From contig BSBK01000873.1 in NCBI GenBank assembly GCA_027943335.1, forward strand, positions 1,111,501 through 1,175,500: a DNA stretch of 64,000 nucleotides. Direction: 5' to 3'. Of this stretch, positions 1 to 12,700 are shown in pieces; position 1 is the stretch's first letter, and the number at the start of each line of letters is the position of its first letter. Below the pieces are notes generated by a model. That model saw only the letters and a program-made list of their open reading frames with translations, had not been told where the DNA came from and searched no databases. Position numbers and translations under genes: made by a program. The DNA is from Chamaecyparis obtusa (taxonomy: Eukaryota > Streptophyta > Pinopsida > Cupressales > Cupressaceae).

Positions 1-1030
1 TTTAGCATCTTCCATGCCAAATGTCTACAATACTTCCTTTATATATTTGGATTGTGTGATGAATATACCATCATTATGCTAAATCACTTGTAAGCCTAGA
101 AAGAACTTAATCTCTCCAAACATAGACATTTCAAACTCTTTTCTCATCTCATCAGCAAATGACTTACAGATGTGATCTTGTCCTTCAAATATTATGTCAT
201 CCACAAAATATTTTAGCAATCAATATAGTATCATCTGAATTTCCTTTCATATACAGATTGCTATTCTTACTTGTTCTAACAAAACCAATACTCAACAAAT
301 AATTATCTAGCCTTTCATACCAGGCTCTAGGTGCTTGCTTCAAACCATATAAAGCTTTATGTAATTTACATACCATATCTTTCTTGTCTAGATCCACGAA
401 CCCTTCTAGTTGTTCTATGTAGACTTCTTCTTCAAGTATCCCATTCAGAAAAGCTGATTTAACATCCATTTGGTAAACTTTGAAATTTTTGTGTGTAGCA
501 TATGCAAGTAACATTCTGACTCCTAATCTAGAAACAGGTGCAAAGGTTTCACCATAATCAATTCCTTCCTCTTGTGCATATCCTTTGCATACCAATCTAG
601 CTTTGTTTCTTGTTACCTCTCCATTTTCATTAAGCTTATTCCTGAATATCCACTTAGTATCAATAACATTCTTATCCTTAGGTCTTGGTACTAAAGTCTG
701 TGTCTTACTTTTCTCTATCTGTTCTATTTCTTCATTCATTGCATTAACACATTCTTCATTTTCCAATGCAACTTTTACATTCTTTGGTTCATATTCACAA
801 ACTAAACATGTACCTTGTCTTATTTTACTCCTTGTCATCATGCCAGCTTGTTTGTCTCCAATTATTTGTGTCTCAAGATGATGCCTCCTGACAAATCTCA
901 CTAGTACTTGATCTCTTCTTTGTTGTTCATCCTGTGTAGGTTCATTTGCTTGCTTGATAGGTCCTTCATGCTCATCGGTTTCTCTTTCCCGTTCCTCGAT
1001 ATTATTTTCCTACTGACCGGTTGTCAGAGT
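1..1030 (-). pseudogene. Copia-1 reverse transcriptase, broken and incomplete
   Basis: Encodes the Copia reverse transcriptase that would copy the element RNA into cDNA in a cytoplasmic particle. Visible landmarks are [50 protein letters not shown] and [18 protein letters not shown]. The frame breaks near position 200 just before the catalytic VDD: the frame ends IAKIFCG, while the shifted frame reads [16 protein letters not shown], which implies a one-base loss. Further stops follow inside 1-196. The domain continues past the left edge. Between 902 and 1030 is the variable integrase to RT linker with one more stop. Confidence 0.88.
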
Positions 1031-2217
1031 CTACAACTTTGGTAGATATTCTGGTTGTTCAATGTAAGTGAATCTACCATAGTCTTCTGGTTCCTTTCTA
1101 CTTTCTTCTGCATTCTTGTCATCAAACTCATCAACCCAAACATTAGTACTTTCAATCATTTTATTAGTAACTCTGTTTAGACACTTGTATGCTTTACTTT
1201 TAGTGGAATATCTTAGAAATATCTCTTCATCACCTTTTGAGTCAAACTTCCCATTTCCTTCATCTTTCAAAATAAAATATTTACTTCCAAAAATCTTGAA
1301 ATAACTTACAGTGGGTTTGTGTCCAAAACATAACTCATAGTGTGTCTTGTTAGTGTCCTTCAGTTGTACTCGGTTCAGAACATAAACACCTATGCTGATA
1401 GCCTCTCTCCAGTATGTCTGAGCTACATTCTTCTCTATCATTAATGTCCTTGCACAGTCAACAATTGACCTATTCCTCCTTTCAACAATGCCATTCTACT
1501 GGGGTATCCTCGGTGCAGACACCTATCTTTTAATACCATGCTCATTACAAAAGTTAGTAAATTTATCAGAAATAAATTCACCACCTTGGTCAAATCTAAA
1601 GCATTTCAATTCTTTACTAGTCTCTTTCTCTAGTTTTGCTTTATACCACTTGAACATCTTAAATGCCTCTGATTTTTCCTTCAAGATCATGACAATCATT
1701 AATCTAGTGTAATCATCAACAAAAAGAATGAAATATCTCTATAGTAACTCTGAGTTCTCATGGGACCACATAGGTCGGTGTGAACTAACTCAAGTATTTT
1801 CTTTGTTGAATAATATTTTCTTTTGAAACTAGATTTTTCCATTTTACCTTTCTGACATTCATGACACATAACATGATCAGGACTTGTTAAGTTAGGTAGA
1901 CCTCTAACCTTTTTCTTTTTACTGATCTTAATCATGTTATCAAAATTCACATGACATAACCTTTTATGCCACAACCAAGCATCCTCATTTTTCATCATTA
2001 AGCAAGAAGACTCATCATTGTTAAGATAAAACAAGTTACCTTTCGATTGTGCTCCTGTTCCAACAAGTCTTCCTCCATCATCAAATATTTTTACTTTTTT
2101 TCTCTCAAAAGCAACTCGGTGACCTAAATTGTTCATATGTGCCACACTTAGCAAGTTATAGTTTGGTCCACCTACCCAATAAGCATTATCACATTTGATT
2201 CTATCATTTATCATCAA
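1031..2217 (-). pseudogene. Copia-1 integrase (GAG-pre-integrase plus catalytic core)
   Basis: Integrase inserts the cDNA into the chromosome. The N-terminal zinc-binding region is visible as WHKRLCHVNFDNMI followed by MCHECQKGK (about 1850-1980), and the core starts with VHTDLCGPM near 1775. The middle of the core (about 1442-1700) is in other frames. The end, NRVQLKDTNKTHYELCFGHK (1300-1380), is the usual Copia integrase C-terminal motif. At least two frameshifts or stops interrupt it, so no intact catalytic triad is encoded in one frame. Confidence 0.85.
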
Positions 2218-2520
2218 GGATCATTTTCCTTTTACCATACAAGGTGTATCATTACCCATTTTAACAAATCCTCCATTGTATTGCTCAAGATGATCAAATT
2301 TTTCTTCATCACCAGTCATGTGATGTGTACAACCACTAGCTATGATCCATGTATCATTTTTATTAACTTTAGAAATCAATGTTGTTTCCACATACCTCTC
2401 TTCTTCCTCTGAATCATCCTTCATAGCAACAAATACAAAGTCTACATCATCATCTGAATCAGTGTCAGTATCATCTTCTTTAGCAATGTAACATACCTTT
2501 TTACCTTTATCACTGTTGTC
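2218..2520 (-). pseudogene. Copia-1 aspartic protease region, active-site Asp replaced
   Basis: Retroviral-type aspartic protease that would mature the Gag-Pol polyprotein. The signature place reads WIIASGCTHHMTGDEEKF at about 2300-2355. Functional Copia proteases have Asp-Ser-Gly here, so the catalytic Asp is Ala in this copy. The flanking residues (GCTHHMTGD, KMGNDTPCMVKGK) are well kept. The acidic linker between gag and protease lies at 2425-2520 in another frame. The +strand Copia-2 has lost the same residue in a different way. Confidence 0.8.
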
Positions 2521-3438
2521 TCAGTTGTCTCTATTGTAGTGTCGGTAACTTCTGTTGTTTCTTCTCCCATAGCTTCCTTCACTAGATCGGTCTTTCTTTC
2601 TGTCATATTCCTTCCTATTTGGACATCTAGTAGCAATATGACCAACTTCTTTACAGTTAAAACATGCTAAAAATAATTTAGCCTTATATCTACCTTTACC
2701 TTTAGGTAATCTTCTGGCCATAAGAGCTTCAAGTTCATCAAGCTTATTACTAGTATTGCTATCATTATCATCATGTCTACTACTAGACTTACCAATCTTC
2801 AGAGAAGTTATGAAAGCAGATTCAACAGTCGATACAACACTATTATCATAATTGTTAAGCTCAAATGTTGTCAATTTACCAATCAGATTGTAAGGAGTGA
2901 GAGTACTACTAGGTGCAGACCTCATTTCATGAATTGCAGATATTCTGATTGCATAAACCAGTAATAAGGTTCTAATAATTTTTCTTACCACGGTGTCTTC
3001 ATCAATAACACCATCAGATCCTCTGATTGCATTAACAACTTCCTTAATTTTGTTTGTATACTGCACTATCTTTTCACCTTCTTTCATCTTCATGTCATCG
3101 AATCGTTCTCTTAAACTTTCAGCTCTGGCTCTTTTGACATTATCATCACCACTATAAACTTGAGCAAGTTTATCCCACATTTTCTTAGTAGTAGTACATC
3201 CCTTGATATCTTCAAATTCGGCATATGTCAAAGCAGCAACAATCTCCATCATAGTGACATTTAGCTCATGTCTATCTCTTAACTGATCAAGGGTCAACGG
3301 TCCAGTGGACGGTGCAAGGTAGTCATTCTCCATTAAAGTGGGGGAAGAATTCCCAATTCTAGATACATGCAGCTTCATTCGACTTTGCCATATTGTGAAG
3401 TTATCCTTGTTTAGCTTTGGCACTTCCCTCTTATACAT
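2521..3438 (-). pseudogene. Copia-1 gag with one CCHC zinc knuckle
   Basis: Capsid/nucleocapsid precursor. The 305-codon frame starts MYKREVPKLNKDNF at 3438, 52 bases inside the PBS, which is the usual spacing. It contains the plant Copia UBN2-type gag core (MWDKLAQVYSG, EKIVQYTNKIKEVVN) and a single zinc knuckle CFNCKEVGHIATRC near 2630-2670. It is followed by a basic tail rich in Arg, Tyr and Asn. This is the most intact gag of its family in the window; the homologous Copia-2 copy has three stops and a frameshift. In this family gag and pol normally form one long frame, but here the frame ends at 2521. Confidence 0.88.
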
Positions 3439-3490
3439 TTTGTGATCTTTGTCCTAAAGTCCTTAAAACTCTGTTCCAAGAAACCAACTC

Positions 3491-3502
3491 ACTCTGATAC
3501 CA
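3491..3502 (-). other. Primer-binding site of Copia-1
   Basis: Reads TGGTATCAGAGT on the minus strand, complementary to the 3' end of initiator methionine tRNA except possibly the last base. It sits two bases inside the LTR end, as expected for the start of minus-strand DNA synthesis. Confidence 0.9.
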
Positions 3503-3504
3503 AT

Positions 3505-4984
3505 TGTTAGAATAACTGAGAGGGGTGTGAATCAGTTATCCACAGTCCCAAATACAAAATGTATAACCAAAAATAATTTACTTAAACTTCTACAGCTCGG
3601 TAACATAAAATACTATTCTATTTGGGCTTTTACCGATTACCAGTCAATAACTTAAAGTAATTACTGATCAAATCCAATATGCAATATGTAAAGTATGATA
3701 ACAAACAATCATAACAATGAACACATAACACAAGAGATTTAACGTGGAAACCCTGTTAAGGAAAAAAACACCTGCGACTGGCAACCCAAAAATTGTTCAC
3801 TCTTCTGAAGTGAGGTCGGTGAAGACCCAACCCTGTTAAAGGTTACAAAACACACTACAAGGTGTGACCTTGTTGGAGGATTTAAAAATAGCCATTATCA
3901 TCCAACCAGCATTCACTATGGGGTTGACAGGATAACAAATGTACACTCTATGAATGACATTACAAGACATTCAAGTCCACTAGGTTAAGAGCTTTATCTG
4001 TTCACAATGGTTGAATTGTAATAGTAGGTGATCTAATTACAATACAAATTCTATTGCAGATGTTCAGATCTATATTATGCTCATTCAAATCCTCTGATCA
4101 ATATATCAATTATGTTTCAACAATATTCACTAACTTACTGTCTCTCGATTATAGTTTTTTGACGCTCGATAATCTCTGCAGTTCGATTCTCCTTAACTAG
4201 TCTGATCAGGCATGCATGAAGCTTGTTCACACAATATCTCTACAGCCTCCTTCTGCATATATTTCATAATGAAACCCTAGTCTCTTAAATAGACAAGTAA
4301 ACCATTTTTTTTTCATCCATCAAATTTTGCCGCTTAATCTCCTTCGTTGGTGTTGCCACTTAAACCTTCCTCGGTCGATGTGTCAATAACCTGTTTTGTT
4401 TTCATCCCTCAGATCTTCTTCAAATTTTGTTAGCTATTGGTCTTTGTAACAAACAGTATCTCCAACTTCGATGTCATACACTTTCCAGCTCATCAATCCT
4501 TATCGGCTAAACTGATCATTTAGTTCCTTTCTTTCTGTTCGGTTAACAAAGAAATGTGTCAGTGAACACAAGCTCGGTTTATACTGTGCTCGGTATACAT
4601 TACACTGCTCAGTGTATACTGAAATGCTTCATCAACTGACCACACTGCCTTCTATCATTTTTCTCTTTTCCTCATCATAGATGAATGCAACATAATCAAG
4701 TCAATAACATAAGGTCATAGACTCATCAATAAGTTACCCAATGTATTCCTTAGTCTCATCTATCATATCCATCTTCCTCAATGTAGATATATCTATTATT
4801 CAACTCTTTTTCTCCTTTCTACGAATGTTTAGGTATTTGTAACTTACAAGAAAAGTGATGTCAAAACTAGTTGACATCGATGACAACATATTACTGATTT
4901 AATCATCTTACATATCTAATCATCAACTCGGTGATCTTTAATCACTGATCTTCGATTACGTTCTAAATCAGTGTTAGTTCATCA
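3505..4984 (-). repeat. 5' LTR of Copia-1 (1,480 bp)
   Basis: Bounded by TG (3505) and CA (4984) on the plus strand. It aligns along its length with the Copia-2 3' LTR at 34643-36127 in opposite orientation, which fixes both ends. Shared landmarks include the block near 3830 describing GGTTGGGTCTTCACCGACC on the minus strand and the outer end TGATGAACTAACACTGAT. It carries the element promoter and polyadenylation signals. The TATA region is degraded here to CTTAAATAG (about 4277), against an intact TATATAAG in Copia-2. Confidence 0.9.
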
Positions 4985-5867
4985 CTAACCTGTAAGGTAA
5001 TGCTTTAATAGTACCAACAACTGACACTTCTCTTGAATCCATGGCCTGACATCTCCCATGAGGTGTATCAACTTTCAATCCTAGGGACTTCATCACTTCT
5101 GCAGGCATAACAGTATTAGAAGGCTCCTAAATCAATCTTGTAGTTATTTAAGAGCTTCCCATTTATAACTAAAGATAGAAATAGGGATCAATTGATCTTG
5201 ACACAGTAGTGATAATATTTGTATCCAAATAAATTTGAGGAATCTCAAAAATAATTTCTCCATACTAATTCTCAATGTAGTCATTCACAAAAGCAATTAA
5301 TTTATCAACCTTAGTGGTACTTTGGGTATCAGTAGGAGTAGCTCCATTCACCAAATTTAAGGCTTTATCTTTGTCTTCCTCTATTCTCATCATTTTTAAC
5401 AGAGGAACCTTGATAGTGATTTGTGATAACAACTTACTCATCTCAACTAGGATATACTTTAGGTCAACTATGTCTTGTTTAATAATAGTGACTTCCTTAT
5501 TTTCTTCATGTTCAGTGATGCCAGGATGATCTTTGCTTTGGGTTTTAACTTCCTTTTGGGAAGAAAAAATAGTCTCCTCAAGGGGTTTAGTCTTTACTCT
5601 ATAACCCATATTTGGGCTAGCAAATGTGACATTCTTCTTTACCTTGGTTTTGCTGACAACCTCAACAACTCTATGTTTATCTTGAGATTGTTTCACATCC
5701 TTTTGTGATTTCTTTATGAATATACCAGTTGGCTTATGATTTGGATTACCTACCACTCTATTTCTCAAATTATAGTTACTCTTGGCTTGGGTGACCATAT
5801 ATGCTGTAATTTGTGCAATCTCCTCATCAGAAGGCCTTCTTAACACAACTGACCCATCATCTTTCAT
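4985..5867 (-). pseudogene. Element C gag-protease junction and start of aspartic protease
   Basis: The frame from 5867 (MKDDGSVVLRRPSDEEIAQI) ends at 5265. It is lysine-rich and hydrophilic (KKSQKDVKQSQDK) like the linker before Tat-type proteases. Beyond it, in broken frames at 5000-5160, the minus strand reads SNTVMPAEVMKSLGL followed by GRCQAMDSREV, the protease region just after the active site. The catalytic DSG itself would fall around 5170-5200, where there is a stop, so it cannot be read with confidence. Copia-1 interrupts the domain at 4985. Confidence 0.6.
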
Positions 5868-6314
5868 AGTGTTACACTAGACACTGTCTAATTGATTAGA
5901 TTCCTCATTAGAAAAGACCTGCTGATGGTAGACCTCATTTCTGACTTGGGAACTAAAAACATATTGACCCTCATCCTCTTCAGCTGAGTCTATTTCATCA
6001 TAAATACATGAAGAAGTCGTGGCACATCCTTGATCATAATAAGACTCCTCATCATTATTTTATTGGTCTCCATCTGCAGAGACATTTCGAGCAACTACAC
6101 AGTAATAAGGGTCATGAGGTGATTGACAAACAATACACCATGGAACATCATCAATCATATTCACTGAGTTTTTGTGTAAGGGTTCAAGAATTTTATCAGT
6201 TGGTTTATCCCTTCTTTCAGGAAGTATTGGTTTTTCATCCTTCCATTGAGTGTTGTAAGGATAGTTCTACATCCTTGGTAACTTATTAAAGTTGTTGAAA
6301 GATGGTCTATCATT
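5868..6314 (-). pseudogene. Element C zinc-knuckle linker between gag and protease
   Basis: No single long frame on the minus strand. Translation in the gag frame shows WCIVCQSPHDPYYC at about 6095-6140, a CX2CX3HX4C zinc-binding motif, followed by an acidic stretch (YDEIDSAEEDEGQ) near 5960-6000. This is the nucleocapsid-like part of the polyprotein. Stops are scattered through it. Confidence 0.55.
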
Positions 6315-8101
6315 TCATGCCACTCTATTGTTTCTATTCTTACTGGGCTTCAAATCGTTTATAGCTTTCAAAATTTGTTTCAAGCTATCTTCCTCTTTTG
6401 GTTTTGCATAAGATCTTCTTGGTTCCTTTCTATTTGAAACTTGAGGTTTATAATCATCTCTCCTCCCCAATTTTCCTGATATTCTTCTATTACTCTCTAT
6501 GTTAATGGCCAACTTATAAGCTTCTGCAAGGTTCCTAGGGTTTTTGTCTCTCAAAAGATATCCCATATTTGCATCAAAAGTATTCAAATAGGTGAGCAAA
6601 CATATTTTGTCATCCAACCTAGTAACTTGTAATAATTTATGCATGGCTTTCTGAAATCTAACATTAAACTCAACAACACCCTCATTTTGGTTTTTCTTCA
6701 TGTTATTGAACTCATTCAACATGAATCCTTCATTACTCTTGTCACCATACTGTTCTTTAAAAAAATGCTTAAACTGATCCCAAGAACCTATGTACTGGCA
6801 TGAGGTAATCCCCTAAACCAATCTCTAGAATCCTCAGTTAGGGATTGAACAAAAAGTTTCGTGATTATAGCATCAGGTTCTATGTTATAGTCATCTATCA
6901 CATCAATGAAATTCTTCAAGTGTTCTTCACAAGTGATAAGATTACTGCCAGTGAAATTTGGGAGTTTCTTTCTAATTTCATCAGCAATGGAGTTTGGATA
7001 TCCAAGGATTCCATGAAAAACCAATTGCTTATATCTTTCATGGATAAATCCTGTATGGGATGGACTAGCACCTTAAGATGTAGAAGTTTGAATATTTGAA
7101 ATAGTGGAAATCTTAGGGACAACCGATGAAGGGATAGTTTTGGCAGTATTTAAAGCATTTGCACCTTGCACTAAGGAAGTGGAAACTATATTAGTAGGTC
7201 CTGAAGATTGTCTAAGAAATTCGATCTTTCTTTTCATCTTTGTCGCAGTAGCCTCTAGCTCTGCCTTTTCTAATTCTTTAGCCAATAGTCCATGTTCTCT
7301 TTTGGCCTTTTCAAGATCAACATCTAACCTTGTTGCTTGATCTAAAGAGTTTTTGGCATGGTTGGGTTCATTAATTTAAACTCCTACAACCTTTTGTTTA
7401 CCCTTATCCCTAGGATTCCTTATCTCATGTATTTCTTGGATAACTGGTTGTTCCTTTGCTTGTTCTAATATAGGAACATAATTTATAGCCTCTAAATCCA
7501 ACAACTATCTTTTTAGTTGTTCTTCCCTTATCATGGCATGTCTAATTTCTTCTTCCTTTTCTTTCTCTCTATTTTGCCTTATTGCAGCTTGTTCCCGAAT
7601 CTTCCTTTCTAATTCAAACACTTCCTCAAAAATTTCTTCATAGTCTGGGAGGGTTGTTTTAGATGATGATTTTTGGGCAAGGACTTCTTCTTGGTGGTCA
7701 TCAGACACTTGGAGGCCCTGAGGCAATGAGGAACCAATGGGAAAAGGAGGAATAAAGTCTTGTCTATTCCTACTATGGCTTCTAGATCTTCTAGTATTTC
7801 CAAGGGCTACTCTTTTGTGATGTTGTGCTTTCCCTCCATCCTTTTCAGAGGGAGAATAATAATCATCATATTGATTTAAACCCAAATCAACTGCTTCCTC
7901 ATACTGTGATGCATTTCCTTCTTGATTTACTTGAACCAGATCCTTTGACCTCACATCTCCTTTTTGTTACCATGTGAAAGACATGTCATTGTTATTTCTC
8001 TCCTTCCTCATTTGGCTACGCCTTGAGGTGGTTGGAAGTTCTCCTTCTAAATTTTCTTTTGCATGTTCTTTTCTCTAGGATCTTGTATTTCTATAGCTCA
8101 T
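6315..8101 (-). pseudogene. Element C gag, broken
   Basis: Capsid precursor. The likely start is 8101 (MSYRNTRS), with a stop after eight codons. The N-terminal part (7954-7505) is charged and ends in a long Glu/Arg helix (ELERKIREQAAIRQNREKE), probably a coiled coil. The central part (7024-6788) has LPNFTGSNLITCEEHLKNFI and DWFRGLP, and 6722-6315 has FNNMKKNQNEGVVEFNVRFQ, the Retrotrans_gag core. The C-terminus is basic (SYAKPKEEDSLKQILKAIND). At least four stops or shifts separate these blocks. Confidence 0.75.
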
Positions 8102-8348
8102 TGTAAAATAGTGAACCTTTTATACAACACTAACACAAATATTTTAGGGAGTCGCCACCCAACTAGGTTGAGAATTAGGGCATACTATTCCTTAAAAGAG
8201 TAATTATGCAGTTGGATAATAGGAAAGGAAAGACTGAGAGACAAAGGAATAAATTTGTTCTTCAAAGGTGACTAACTGGTGTGAAATAAGCAGGCCACGA
8301 TTCAAATTCAACTTGGAACCTACGTCACTTGTCTAATTGCAAAAATAT

Positions 8349-8365
8349 CCCCAGTAGAGTCGCCA
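8349..8365 (-). other. Primer-binding site of element C
   Basis: Minus strand TGGCGACTCTACTGGGG, three bases from the LTR end at 8369. Similar PBS sequences are found in plant Tat/Ogre-type Gypsy elements; the priming tRNA is not assigned here. It marks 8369 as the inner end of a 5' LTR, so that LTR extends to the right. Confidence 0.75.
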
Positions 8366-8368
8366 ATT

Positions 8369-9711
8369 TGTTAGAGCCTTTTCTTGTAGGATGAAACTTC
8401 ATAAATATGTGGGCTTGATTCTTAGATTATGAACTCTCAAGTTTGTAAGAATCAGTCTAATTGATGAGGATTGGATAAGATCCTCCTTCTGCTTCGAGCT
8501 CCAGAGGACTCAAGCGGGTGTTACCTCAAATAATATACTATGTTTCAAGTAAACATTCAAATGGTGGATTAGGTCTTCACTGTTATGCTATTTATGCTAT
8601 TAAAATACTTCAATTAAAGATCACTCTGTAGACAGTTGAGAATGACAAATGAAACTACAAATGTAACAACATACAGCAGTGGTATAAGGACATTCATCCT
8701 TCTTCTTTTTCTAAGTTCAACTCAAGGAAGGATAACCTTTTGATTCTCTCTTGAAGGAATCAGCAATCTGAACTATACCACCTAGATACAGTTCCTTCAA
8801 AACATATAGGAATTTCTTAAAAGTAAAAGTACTGGTAATGAAATGAATTTTAGTGTTTTTAAAGATTATGAAAGATAACTTGCAAGAACAAACACTAAAC
8901 CAGTGCCTAATGCAATGGGCAAAAAGAGTCTAAATGTAAATCCACAGGGCTATCTTAAAAGAAATACAATAGTATGCCTTACAAACTATCTGTAATCTAA
9001 ATAGAATGCCTTACAAACTATTCTGTCAACCCAATATTAGTACCATCAAAATCTCTACAAATATGTTTACTCTCTGAAATTAACAATGAGGATTTTAATT
9101 CTCTCCTTAAAAGAAACTCATAATCAATTAAACAAGTTGCTTGACAACTGGTATATTTTAAATGCCTTACAAATAAAACATACGAGAGTAAAACATGAAA
9201 AACAAAGAGACAACAATAATATAAGACATAAATTGTAGTGTATTTGTATTAAAATAAGCCTATCAATTACAGACAAAATCTCATGCTCAGAAGCTCAGAC
9301 ACAAAATTTAGAAGTCTACTCTGTAGCAATTGTATTCAGTTTTTTCTATTATCTTTCAACAAAAACCCCTCAAAATGAAGTTACAACTCAAATATATAGC
9401 CCAACTATCTTGGAATTCTCTTATTAATGAGAATGCAACAAGCTTATGATGGCTAGAGCCCTTAACCTAAAAAACATAAAAGATAATTTACAAGAAATGC
9501 CCTCAAGCGATGGAAAGAAAAAAAACTTTTGGACTGTTCTTCTCCTTGCTCGTTGATAACTGAGACCTTTGTCTATCGGTATTCATGATTGCTTCATTGA
9601 GTTATTGCAAGATATGGTGACCGCCATTCCGACTAATTTATACCATTCTTAATAGATAGCTTATCATCCCTATGCTCTGAGGTCAGGTGTCAGGTATTCC
9701 AAGTGTCCTCC
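8369..9711 (-). repeat. Element C 5' LTR, inner (3') portion
   Basis: Starts TGTTAGAGCC next to the PBS. No coding frame. Blocks here match the left part of the solo LTR at 39008-41563 in order and orientation: the GATCCTCC to CAAATAATAT block near 8480-8545 resembles 39140-39220, and the CTATCTTGGAA block near 9400-9470 resembles 39795-39850. The outer limit of the LTR is not defined, because coding sequence begins at 9712 and LTR-like sequence seems to resume after 13546. Confidence 0.6.
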
Positions 9712-12700
9712 TCATTCATCATCCATGATATCGAAGTCAACTATAGTAGATTTTACGTTCTTGGGCCCTGTGAGCTCATCCCATGCAGTCACCTCATCCT
9801 CTGTCAGCCATTTAAAGTTTTCAACACGTTGTAGTTGTGCCTTTTGCCTTTCCCATCTGGCATCCGTTATTAGCTGACATCTGTTATGAATTTGGTGAAA
9901 TCTATCTCCACTTTTATGGCTTCATCAAAAGTGGCATTAAAACTTTCCATATCTGATTCATTTTTCTCACTAATAAATGCCTCTTTCTTAGGCAATAGGG
10001 GATCAAAATCTAATCTCCATTGATCCAAATTCTTTATTACAATATCTTCACCTTTAATTGGGGGAATAAACCTGCTAAAATATGAGCTGAACATAGCTAT
10101 CTTGGCCTCAATTTGATTTGTGTTTCCTTTAAATAATGGAAAAATGGCCTTAATTTGATTTATCTCTTCACCCACCTATAAGACAATCTCTGGAATATCT
10201 ACTCTCAAAGATTGCATAGCTGCCAATCTTTCAAAAAGTGGTGCCCTCACTGACCAAGTTGTATAATAAGCATTTAAAATTGTAACAAAATTGTTCACCT
10301 CTACTTGCAACTCAGGTAATTTATTGTAAGAAGTAAAAACAATATACACCTTATCTTTTAACACATTAATCCTATGCTACAAAATATTCAATAGGGCTTG
10401 TAAGATAGCCTCAATCTTTTGTAATTTCATCTTTTCAATATTTGCAACAGCTTCCTCTTCATTTATATCTTTATTGTCTGACAATGCAGGCTACTCTAGT
10501 GGTGTAGGCGTAACTATAGGCATATTTAGTACTTGTTGAGTCAAGTCTTCTACAGTTTTTTCTAATGCCTTCTCTTTCATTATGTGCAGATCCCTGTCTT
10601 TCACAAGTGCACTATATTCATTCAAAAGGGTATCATATCTCTATGATAGCTACTTAGTTTTATCCTCATTTAGCCTTAGAAAATGAGTAAGCACTTGAGA
10701 TATCTCCAAATCCCTGTATTGTGGATTGACCACACAATCTTATCACCATCCATTTGTTCTTTAACATTCAAAATTGAGGGCTTTTGATCTTTGGGATATA
10801 GGCTCCAAATAGCCAATGCTAGATTCTTTGGACTATACCCAAATCCTTTGATAATTTCCCCCACTTGTGTCTCTAAACACAAAGTTATATCATCCCGCCT
10901 TCTTATTTGATCAATGATGAAGGCTAAGGCTAGGTCCCACCTAGGTACAAGTAACATGTTGCTAGCTTTAACCAATTGTCTAGCTTCCTCTGTGGTAATG
11001 GTCTCGGTTTCAGGGTTATAATCTCTCAAAGCTTGAACTACCTCATCAAGCACTTGACCTTCTTCTATAATCTAGACATTTGATGCAACCTGTTGTTGCT
11101 TATGCCACAATAAGAAGTTCTTGAATTCATTTGACTTGATGAAATCGTCATCCTTCAAGAATGCATCATGTTCCAACATCCTCTCATCCTGGCAAAGAGC
11201 CAAAGGCAATTCTATATTTTCTGCCACCACCTTTTTCTTTCTCTTCTCTTCTCTTATTTTCTTCCTCAATTGGTGGTCATGGACACCTGTTCCAGTGAAG
11301 AGGGCTCCCATTCTGTCCTTTTTCTTCTCTGTAGTCCTCACTTGGGAAGATTCTCTAACTAGTAACTTTTTCTTTTTTGATGGAGGCTCATTTGTATCTT
11401 GAGATCTATGTAACTCAGTTAAGTCAACAATTACATTTTCACCAGCCTCATGTTCTTCAGTTATTGGCTTCTCCATAGTAGGGATGTTATGCACTGAGAA
11501 TCCACCATCACTTTAGTCATCATAGTCAGATTCAGAGAACACTTCTTTCCCTCTCTCCTTCTCATCAATTTGTGTTACAAGTAGTAGTTTTTGTTGCACC
11601 AAAAGATCAACCTGTTAATGCCTGATACAACCACTAGACTTATAAAAGACATAGGAGGCTGTTAAACCATGTCACGAATCTCGAGGTGAGTGCTGACCAT
11701 TTTTCCAATAATCTCCCGCTCAGCGTTACCTGAGAGGATTCGAACCTGTGACCAAGATCTGATACCATTTGTTACCAGTAGTAGTTGTTGTTGCACCAAA
11801 AGATCGACCTGTTAATGCCTGATACAACCACTAGACTTAGAGAAGACACAGGAGGCTGTTAAACCATGTCACGAATATTGAGGGGAGCGTTGACCATTTT
11901 TCCAGCAATTTGGTCCTCAAGAGATTTCTTCAATGTATTAAAGTGGGCCATCATCTACTCCAGTCTTTGGAGATAAGCCAATGTGGGGAAGAAGCCTCCA
12001 AATGTCATTTCGTTTCTCTTCTATTGTTTTTCCATTGAAAATAACTCATTGATTTGTTGGGCTCTACCTACTACTTCATAATCCTCTATAATATTTTTTC
12101 AGGATGTTCCTCATGCCTTTTGCTAAATGGAATACTAGGAGTATAATATTTCCTAGCCGAGACAATGAAATCCTTTGTATCAACATATTTGTATGCAGCA
12201 CCATGCATCTTAAACTGCCCTAACCAATCATTCACCTGACTAAAAGCATTCTTTCCAATTGTGAAATTATGCACTTTGAAGTGCCTTGAGGTGACTATTC
12301 CCTTTCTGTGAGGAGCCAAGAGCACTTTATCAGTCAACATAAGCTGCCAGAGGAACTCTAAAAATGCAATTCTAGATGCAACAAAAAATGGTAGAATGTG
12401 GGGTGGCTGGGGGCACCCATAGACTCTGATCAAAGTATAGCCCTTTTCATAATAAAAATCACCCCAGTTGTGACCTATGGTCCATTTATCCACAAATTTT
12501 TGAGGTCTTATTAACTTTAGAGACTTTTTTGACAACCTAGAGAGATTCAACCCTAAACTGAGGAGAATAGGCTGCACCATCCAATTTTGAAATGCACAAA
12601 AATCACAATCTGAGGAAGTATAACTCCAAGCCCTTATCCAAAATTTCATTGGATTTGGTTGTCCATTCCACATCATTTGTGGCTTAAGGCCTTCTAGGTC

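Larger units (their letters stand above)
1..4984 (-). mobile_element. Copia LTR retrotransposon Copia-1 (5' part; cut by window edge)
   Basis: Minus-strand Ty1/Copia element. Reading leftwards from 4984 the order is LTR, PBS, gag, protease, integrase, reverse transcriptase, the standard Copia order. The RNase H part and the 3' LTR lie left of base 1. It belongs to the same family as Copia-2 at 26365-36127: gag, integrase and LTR align by eye over their full length with scattered differences. It is inserted in the protease region of element C, whose sequence resumes at 4985. The right flank begins CTAAC; the matching target duplication would be outside the window. Coding frames are broken at several points, so the copy is not autonomous. 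Confidence 0.9.
4985..8368 (-). mobile_element. Element C: Gypsy-like retrotransposon, gag/protease part
   Basis: Minus-strand LTR element whose PBS (8349-8365), gag (8101-6290) and protease region (5867-4985) are in view. The polymerase and 3' LTR would lie left of base 1, beyond the Copia-1 insertion. Gag type, a CX2CX3HX4C knuckle in the linker and a TGGCGACTCTACTGGGG PBS point to a Tat-like Gypsy lineage rather than the chromodomain lineage of Gypsy-A and B. This assignment is inference from motifs. All frames are broken. Confidence 0.7.
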
